Positions 56,701-64,000 of a DNA stretch of 64,000 bases are shown here, piece by piece. The stretch is from NCBI RefSeq assembly GCF_003711515.1, contig NW_021167087.1, positions 1,085,246-1,149,245 of the forward strand, given 5' to 3'. Numbering within the stretch: the first letter of the stretch is position 1; every line of letters starts with the position of its first letter. The position numbers and the translations under genes are program-made. The stretch is from Sodiomyces alkalinus F11 (lineage: Eukaryota; Ascomycota; Sordariomycetes; Glomerellales; Plectosphaerellaceae). A model generated the notes under the pieces. That model saw only the letters and a program-made list of their open reading frames with translations. It did not search any database and was not told the origin of the DNA.

Positions 56701-59190
56701 CCTATTTATACTAAAGAAAAACGGTAAACTACGACTATATATCGATTATCGATAACTTAACGATATAACTATTAAGAACCGCTACCCACTACCTCTTATC
56801 TCAGAAATACAAGATTAGCTAGTTAGAGCGTAATAGTTTACGGCACTCGACTTAAAAGGAGCCTATAACTTAATTAGGATTAAGGAAGGAGAAGAGTAGA
56901 AGATAGCGTTTTGGACGAAGCGAGGATATTTCGAGTACCTTATTATGCCTTTTAGACTAATAAATACGCCGGTATTATTCTGAACACTTATTAACGACGT
57001 CCTAAGGAAGTATCTGGACTATTTTATTATAGTATACCTAGATAATATCCTAATCTTCTCTAAGACACTTAAAGAACACCGATAACACGTTCACACGATC
57101 CTATAACTTCTATAAGACGCCGACCTATTAGTCGAACCAGAGAAAGTCTAATTCCACACGTAAGAAGTTAACTTTTTAGGTTATACGATACGACTTAACG
57201 AGATCTGTATAGATAAGGCGAAAATCTAATACGTCTCTAAGTAGCTATAACCCTAAAATATTCGTGATATTTAGTCCTTTCTCGGACTTATAAACTACTA
57301 TCGACGATTTATTAAGGACTATAGTAAGATTATTATCCCCTTAACTAAAGTAACTAAAAAGGGACTTAACTTCGAATAGAACGAAAGAATAGAAGAAGCA
57401 TTCTAAGCTCTTAAAGGAAGGGTTACTAACGAACCTATCTTAGTAATGCCAGACCCCGATAAAGAATACGAACTCGAAATAAACGTATCTAACTAGGCTC
57501 TAGGAGTATAACTCGGATAGCGCGACGTAGAAGGAAGACTATACCCTATAGCCTTTATATCTAAGAAACTCAGTGGACTAGAACTTAACTATTAAATCCA
57601 CGATAAAGAGCTAATAGCTATTATTAAAGCCTTTAAAGAATAGAGACCGTATCTATTAGGGATAAGACACCCGGTATAAGTCTACACGGATTATAAGAAC
57701 CTCGCGTAATTCACTATTACTAAGGTTCTTAATAAACGATAAATCCGATAGGCAGAATTCCTAGCCGAGTTTAACTTCTATATTCAGTATATAAAAAGGA
57801 GCGAAAATAGTCGTGTAGACGCACTTAGCCGACTAGGGATACCTGACGAATCACCTAAACCGTAAGCTATACTCTAATAGGAAGGAGAAGCTCTTACTCT
57901 AAAGGATAAAGAGGTAAATAGTATTAATCGGATAACCGATACTATACTTAAAGAAGTATACGCCTCGCCGATATATAGATATTAAGGAGTTTATAAAATA
58001 TACCACCGATTACGATAATAATACGGCTACACAGGAACTAAAGAATAAGTCAGGGACTTTATTCGTAACTATAATATTTACCAGAAAGCAAAGAGTAGCC
58101 AATATAAACCTTACGGACTACTAAAGCCATTACTAGTAGCAGACGGACTATAGAAATCGATTATAATAGACTTCGTGACAGGGTTTCTAGTATCTAAAGA
58201 TCCAGTAATAGGAACCGCCTATAATAGTATATTCGTGATCGTCGACCGATTCACGAAATACACTCTTTATATTCTATATATTAAAAACACTATAGCAGAA
58301 GAACTAGTAAGTATCTTTATCGACCGCCTAATCAGGGATCACGGCGCACCGAACGAGATTATCACGGACAGAGATAAGCTCTTTACTAGTAACTTCTAGA
58401 AAGCAGTTATAAGCCAGCTAGGAACAAAATATAAGTATTCGATAGCGTTTCACCCTATAACGGACGGATAAACCGAAATCATAAACTAAGTCCTAGAATA
58501 ATACCTACGATACTACGTAGGGTACGAATAAGATAATTAGGTGTAATACCTGCCACTTATATAGTTTATATATAATAGCTCGTTAAACGAGTTAATAAAG
58601 AAAATACCGTTCGAAGCAAATTACGGATACACCCCGATAGTATTTAGAAAACCTTTAGAAGGACTAGACGCACTAAGAGCGATAAAAACAGTTAAAAGCA
58701 TAAAAAAACTACATAAAGAACTACGAACCGACCTATAGATAGTTAGAACACGAATAAGCAGATACGCGAATTAATCGAGGATTAAGGGACTAACCCTTTT
58801 AAGGGGGGACCGCGTCTACCTTATCCGTAAAAACTTCAGAATATAACGACTAAGCGATAAATTGGATTTTAAAAAATTAGGACCGTTTAAAATCCTAGAG
58901 AAAAAATCAGATACGAACTATATTCTATTACTACCTCCGATAATAAGGATATATAATAATTTCTATATCTCACTACTTAAACTAGCACCGAAAAACGTAA
59001 AAATAATATAAGACACGATCGTGGTCGATACTAGCGACGTGTATAAAGCAGAACGAATCCTTGACCACTAAGAGACGCTAGATAGCACCGAATATTATAT
59101 AAAATAGAAAAACTACGATCACGGCGATAATATATAGGAACTAAAAGGTAACCTGATTAATTATAAGTAACTCCTAAAGTAGTACTAATA
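53720..59190 (+). pseudogene. gag-pol of Gypsy B, RIP-broken
   Basis: Ends approximate. A gag knuckle (Y-Y-N-Y-N-R-P-G-Y-Y-A-R-D-Y, all Cys and His now Tyr) is at about 54760-54802. A protease remnant LLDIGVAGNF lies near 55895. RT YLDN is at 57035-57046 with FSKTLKEH following. The integrase core is still open at 58175-58399 (FVIVDRFTKY and ITDRDKLFTSNF, giving two of the three DDE acids). A chromodomain remnant (ERILDH, EYYIK-stop-KNY) sits at about 59040-59160. Confidence 0.87.
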
Positions 59191-60283
59191 GAATACTATT
59201 AGGACCCAGGACTAGACGCCGCGGTCTATATAAAATTAATATCCGAAAGTTTACCTATATCCTGCGCTATTACCTAATTCTAATTAATTATATTAATAGC
59301 ACCGGTAGCTTATATAGTAGCCACCGCCTCTGACTCGACCCGACGGGCCTCTTCCTCCTCCTTCTCCACCTTCTTAAGCTCCTCTATATCGGTAAGGTCC
59401 TTACGAACTATTTCTACCCCCTTCTTCCGTAGTAAGCGACGAGTTCGGCGAAGGCGGGATAAGCGGGCGAGCGCCTCGTGGAGTATCTCCTCGGTCCGCT
59501 CCTCCTCTTATTCGAGGCGCTTTAGCTCCTCGTTTATACGACCCGCTAGGAAGATAAGGGGGTAAGTAAACGGAGACTAAGCGGGAAGGCGAGGGCAGGA
59601 GCGTACTAAAGGATATTAGGATTCTAGCACTATTATAAGAACGACCTAAGCGGAAACACGCGTAATAGCGAGCGATATCGTCTAGGATAAAGCACGGTAC
59701 GTTCTTAGAGGCATAACGGGTATAAGGGACGACCTCGTAGCCTTAATCAGCGATAAGGGCGGAAACGGTCGATCGGTTTTTAGCGGAACGAGATTTAGGA
59801 CGAGACGACTTCTAGACACGGTCGGGTATAATAGTTAGTAATAAAGAAGAAGAAAAACCTAAGGAACACTAACTAGGGAAAAGCGACCTACTTATACGAC
59901 CGCTAGGATAGCGCTTAGAAGGAGGGAGGTAATATTACGGCCGGCCGCCTAATATAGACTAACCCTATAGGTATACTGGTATATATCCCACGGGACGGCC
60001 CTAGACGGGGAATAGTATAGGGTAACTCGGGGAGTCACGTGCTAAGTCACGTGTTACTAGGTACAGAGGTACTTAGTATACCGTCCGGAACGGACCAGGG
60101 TTAGTCACTCCGACGAAGTGACTAGTAAGTAATCGGTCACGACAGAATCACCTAGGCATAGCGACCACGTAAGGAATAGTCATTACTAGTAAGGAGGCAC
60201 TATCACTATATAAACCAGAGTATCCTAGGTCTTACTTCTATTAGAGAATAAGATATCGATTAATCTAAGTCTTTACCTAGACT
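58255..60283. repeat. First copy of the 2.03-kb duplicated assembly segment
   Basis: Matches 60294-62322 with a constant offset of 2039 and no difference in any part I compared. It holds the integrase end, chromodomain, antisense gene and the first 351 bp of the 3' LTR. Confidence 0.92.
59199..59829 (-). pseudogene. Antisense coiled-coil gene of Gypsy B, RIP-broken
   Basis: Minus strand, two exons 59829-59607 and 59545-59199 around a 61-bp GTACGC..CCTAG intron (phase 1; CTTAC branch-like site), 570 nt or 189 codons plus stop. The presumed ATG is ATA. Blocks shared with A1: KSRS, ALIAD-x-GYEVVPYTRY, SYNSARILISF, GRINEELKRLE, ALARLSRLRRTRR, RKKGVEIVRKDL. Its stop is the same TCC-TAA as in A2. 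An identical copy at 61238-61868 belongs to the duplicated assembly segment. Confidence 0.82.
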
Positions 60284-60293
60284 NNNNNNNNNN
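60284..60293. other. Scaffold gap of 10 N
   Basis: Ten N between ...TTTACCTAGACT and GAAATACACTC. The base after the gap restarts 2039 bp upstream in the same element. Confidence 1.
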
Positions 60294-62322
60294 GAAATAC
60301 ACTCTTTATATTCTATATATTAAAAACACTATAGCAGAAGAACTAGTAAGTATCTTTATCGACCGCCTAATCAGGGATCACGGCGCACCGAACGAGATTA
60401 TCACGGACAGAGATAAGCTCTTTACTAGTAACTTCTAGAAAGCAGTTATAAGCCAGCTAGGAACAAAATATAAGTATTCGATAGCGTTTCACCCTATAAC
60501 GGACGGATAAACCGAAATCATAAACTAAGTCCTAGAATAATACCTACGATACTACGTAGGGTACGAATAAGATAATTAGGTGTAATACCTGCCACTTATA
60601 TAGTTTATATATAATAGCTCGTTAAACGAGTTAATAAAGAAAATACCGTTCGAAGCAAATTACGGATACACCCCGATAGTATTTAGAAAACCTTTAGAAG
60701 GACTAGACGCACTAAGAGCGATAAAAACAGTTAAAAGCATAAAAAAACTACATAAAGAACTACGAACCGACCTATAGATAGTTAGAACACGAATAAGCAG
60801 ATACGCGAATTAATCGAGGATTAAGGGACTAACCCTTTTAAGGGGGGACCGCGTCTACCTTATCCGTAAAAACTTCAGAATATAACGACTAAGCGATAAA
60901 TTGGATTTTAAAAAATTAGGACCGTTTAAAATCCTAGAGAAAAAATCAGATACGAACTATATTCTATTACTACCTCCGATAATAAGGATATATAATAATT
61001 TCTATATCTCACTACTTAAACTAGCACCGAAAAACGTAAAAATAATATAAGACACGATCGTGGTCGATACTAGCGACGTGTATAAAGCAGAACGAATCCT
61101 TGACCACTAAGAGACGCTAGATAGCACCGAATATTATATAAAATAGAAAAACTACGATCACGGCGATAATATATAGGAACTAAAAGGTAACCTGATTAAT
61201 TATAAGTAACTCCTAAAGTAGTACTAATAGAATACTATTAGGACCCAGGACTAGACGCCGCGGTCTATATAAAATTAATATCCGAAAGTTTACCTATATC
61301 CTGCGCTATTACCTAATTCTAATTAATTATATTAATAGCACCGGTAGCTTATATAGTAGCCACCGCCTCTGACTCGACCCGACGGGCCTCTTCCTCCTCC
61401 TTCTCCACCTTCTTAAGCTCCTCTATATCGGTAAGGTCCTTACGAACTATTTCTACCCCCTTCTTCCGTAGTAAGCGACGAGTTCGGCGAAGGCGGGATA
61501 AGCGGGCGAGCGCCTCGTGGAGTATCTCCTCGGTCCGCTCCTCCTCTTATTCGAGGCGCTTTAGCTCCTCGTTTATACGACCCGCTAGGAAGATAAGGGG
61601 GTAAGTAAACGGAGACTAAGCGGGAAGGCGAGGGCAGGAGCGTACTAAAGGATATTAGGATTCTAGCACTATTATAAGAACGACCTAAGCGGAAACACGC
61701 GTAATAGCGAGCGATATCGTCTAGGATAAAGCACGGTACGTTCTTAGAGGCATAACGGGTATAAGGGACGACCTCGTAGCCTTAATCAGCGATAAGGGCG
61801 GAAACGGTCGATCGGTTTTTAGCGGAACGAGATTTAGGACGAGACGACTTCTAGACACGGTCGGGTATAATAGTTAGTAATAAAGAAGAAGAAAAACCTA
61901 AGGAACACTAACTAGGGAAAAGCGACCTACTTATACGACCGCTAGGATAGCGCTTAGAAGGAGGGAGGTAATATTACGGCCGGCCGCCTAATATAGACTA
62001 ACCCTATAGGTATACTGGTATATATCCCACGGGACGGCCCTAGACGGGGAATAGTATAGGGTAACTCGGGGAGTCACGTGCTAAGTCACGTGTTACTAGG
62101 TACAGAGGTACTTAGTATACCGTCCGGAACGGACCAGGGTTAGTCACTCCGACGAAGTGACTAGTAAGTAATCGGTCACGACAGAATCACCTAGGCATAG
62201 CGACCACGTAAGGAATAGTCATTACTAGTAAGGAGGCACTATCACTATATAAACCAGAGTATCCTAGGTCTTACTTCTATTAGAGAATAAGATATCGATT
62301 AATCTAAGTCTTTACCTAGACT
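60294..62322. repeat. Second copy of the 2.03-kb duplicated assembly segment
   Basis: Begins exactly after the N run and ends exactly where the first copy is cut by it. The copy contains a second set of the chromodomain, antisense gene (61238-61868) and 3' LTR start. Confidence 0.92.
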
Positions 62323-62507
62323 ATTAGTCTACGCCTGACTCTACCTTATAAAGAAGACGCCTAGTCTTTACGACGCAACTACGACTAGACACTACGAACG
62401 ATAGTTACTGCTCTTTAGTTAACATCCTCTTCTTATTTTAAACTAAAACCTCGACGCCAGTCCCCTATCGTCCGCTATACTATAGAGGATCGGAAGCCGT
62501 CGTAACA
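61972..62507 (+). repeat. Gypsy B 3' LTR
   Basis: 536 bp, same length as the 5' LTR; starts TATTACGG and ends TCGTAACA. A partial duplicate is at 59933-60283. Confidence 0.92.
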
Positions 62508-62512
62508 ACAAC

Positions 62513-62595
62513 CTCCTCTTACCTCGTGAACACAAACTCACGACAACCCTAACTAGGGATCCTAGACTTAGTATCCAGGAACCCAGGTCGTAACA
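62513..62595 (+). repeat. Gypsy A2 3' LTR, second part
   Basis: 83 bp that complete the LTR started at 52741; almost free of RIP changes (CTCGTGAACACAAACTCACGACAAC). Confidence 0.93.
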
Positions 62596-64000
62596 TATAT
62601 CTACGTAGTATTTAACCGCGATCTTTTCCACGTAGGAGGATTATAATAGCTATAACCTACGGGTGGCTCTGTCTCTTAGGACCTTAATTCCTAGGAACTA
62701 ACGGATTTCTTCGCCTCCTAATAACCTATAGCTTTATTTAAGGGCGGCCTTAAGGTCGTCGGTGTTAGTCTTATAGTCTTTATAGTATATAAGTCCGATA
62801 TCGTTAACGTAGAAGAATAGGATTAAACCGTCGCGGATTATAATATAGGGGTTATTAGGTATAGCCGTGAATCCTATCCTCTATAGTATACCGCTAGATT
62901 CCTTTTACTATAGTAGTGGCGATACCCTTAAGCCGAAGAGGGCTTTCCATAGTAGTAGTACCTTACCTGGTACTTTATAGCCTTACGGTATCTTTATAAA
63001 TACCTTTTCTTTAAGACTAGCGTTAACGAACGCGTTTATAGCGTCGAACTGCCTTATTTCTAGGTTAAATCAGGCGGCGATTACTATTAGTATATGGAAG
63101 GACCGCGAGGCTAGTATTACGGTGTAGTTATCTTTAGTCTTTAACCGTTTTTATTAATCCCCTCGGATTATAAGGCGTGTCTTATACTTAAGGAGGGTGC
63201 CCTCCTTCTTAAATTTATAGGTGTATACTTACTTATAGGCGAGGACTTAATACTTATTAACCTAATTACTACTTACCTCCCGCTAATAGCCTATCTATCA
63301 GTACCCCTTAAGGTATTCCCCCTTAGCCTATAACCACCGCTCCCGTAATAGGTGGACGCGTATATCGCGGTGGTGGTTTAGTAAAGGCGGGAGATCCTCG
63401 CGGGTTAGGTGTAATAGCGATAGCGGCTAGGAGGTATAAGGGGACTCTATAGCACCGACGTTATCGTTAATAGCTTACTTCCTCGTGCGTATAGGGTTAT
63501 AAGTCCTTCTAGCATTAAAGAACGCCTTCTAGGCGTTATTATTCTACACCTTCTTAGTCTTATAGATACTTACGATAGATAGGCGCGCGGGTAATAGGCG
63601 CGTAGCCGATAAATACCCCCTAAGGATATCCCTAGCTATCCGTTAATAGTTATTATATTCTTCTATCTTAACGCTCCTGATTACCGCTAACGTTATAAGG
63701 AACGCGCGCGCGGGATCTTCCGGGAATTTTAAAGGCGTGGGAAACGGTTTAAACCTCGTAGTAGTAAACTATAAAGTGTTCGTAGTAATAGCAGTAGCCT
63801 CTCCCGTAATAATAGCGGTAGTATAGTCTTCTTCTATAGTAATAGTAGTATCCGTAGTAATAGCGGTGCCCGTAGTAATAGCGGTGATATAGTCTATAAT
63901 AATAGTAATAATCTCTCCCGTAGTAATAGCGGTAACGTTAGAGTCTTCCGACTTAAGATCTAATACGTTTACGGCTATACCCCTTAATAGTAGCCTATTC
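62596..64000 (-). mobile_element. Copia retrotransposon C2, 5' part, continues past the window
   Basis: Resumes the reverse-strand Copia at CTACGTAGTATTTAACCG, the complement of 42720-42765 in C1. RT YVND lies at 62800-62811. The Ala/Thr/Ile repeat array (complement of 41255-41575) is at about 63775-63945. The 5' end and its LTR are outside the window. Confidence 0.92.

Larger units (their letters stand above)
53139..62507 (+). mobile_element. Ty3/Gypsy chromovirus B, inserted in the A2 3' LTR
   Basis: 536-bp LTRs: 5' 53139-53674 (starts intact TGTTACGG) and 3' 61972-62507 (ends intact TAACA). Target duplication ACAAC at 53134-53138 and 62508-62512. The span includes a 10-N gap and a duplicated 2.03-kb segment; collapsing these gives about 7330 bp. 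Purine tract GAAGGAGGGAGGTAA lies before the 3' LTR. Confidence 0.93.
46038..62595 (+). mobile_element. Ty3/Gypsy chromovirus A2 (nested: holds Gypsy B)
   Basis: The 5' LTR is 46038-46518 (481 bp). The 3' LTR is split by Gypsy B into 52741-53138 (398 bp) and 62513-62595 (83 bp), together 481 bp. Target duplication TATAT. The length without Gypsy B is 7184 bp. A purine tract AAAAGGGGAGGTAA at 52727-52740 precedes the 3' LTR. The target is Copia C2. Confidence 0.95.

Noticed and set aside
20620..64000. Centromere
   Set aside because: RIPed nested retrotransposons are compatible with a centromere or any heterochromatin block; nothing in the sequence decides it.

Overview
The window comes from a filamentous ascomycete (Pezizomycotina, most likely a Sordariomycete). 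The left third is gene-rich, with high-GC coding exons, short spliceosomal introns (about 45-450 bp) and fungal proteins such as a GPI-anchored cupredoxin. The right two thirds are transposons in which CpA and TpG are almost absent, TpA is in excess and CpG is kept. That is the mark of repeat-induced point mutation (RIP), which is confined to this group of fungi.

Layout, 1-20.5 kb (euchromatin). In order: a secreted type-1 copper protein; a membrane-anchored cytochrome-b5-like (MAPR) protein; a coiled-coil protein divergent from it; a CENP-X/Mhf2 histone-fold protein; the mitochondrial ADP/ATP carrier; ribosomal proteins eS25 and uS7 head to head over one promoter with a telobox; a GNAT acetyltransferase; a metallo-beta-lactamase-fold hydrolase; a kinase-like protein with an unresolved 5' end; and an Atx1 copper chaperone. 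These are mostly single-copy housekeeping genes with no pathway cluster, although two of them bind copper. The eS25 gene seems to need a 2-nt micro-exon.

Layout, 20.6-64 kb (heterochromatin). There is no intact host gene here. I can resolve a Copia LTR-plus-leader relic, a small non-RIPed MITE, a foldback element, a LINE (Tad1-like) with CCHC, endonuclease and RT motifs, and two nests of LTR retrotransposons. Nest 1 is Copia C1 (30632-44123, TSD GAATA) interrupted by chromovirus Gypsy A1 (31109-38223, TSD ATCTT). Nest 2 is a reverse-strand Copia C2 (from 44677 to beyond the right edge) interrupted by Gypsy A2 (46038-62595, TSD TATAT), whose 3' LTR is in turn interrupted by Gypsy B (53139-62507, TSD ACAAC). 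A 10-N gap at 60284-60293 is flanked by a 2.03 kb repeat that looks like an unmerged contig overlap.

Most notable: all three Gypsy copies, from distinguishable families, carry between the chromodomain and the 3' LTR an antisense gene for a basic coiled-coil protein. In all three, a short GT-AG intron lies at the same codon in the same phase (46, 54 and 61 bp). Removing it makes each reading frame whole and the three proteins align without a gap around the junction. RIP has put stops in every copy, so these are relics, but the gene itself appears to have been under protein-level constraint.
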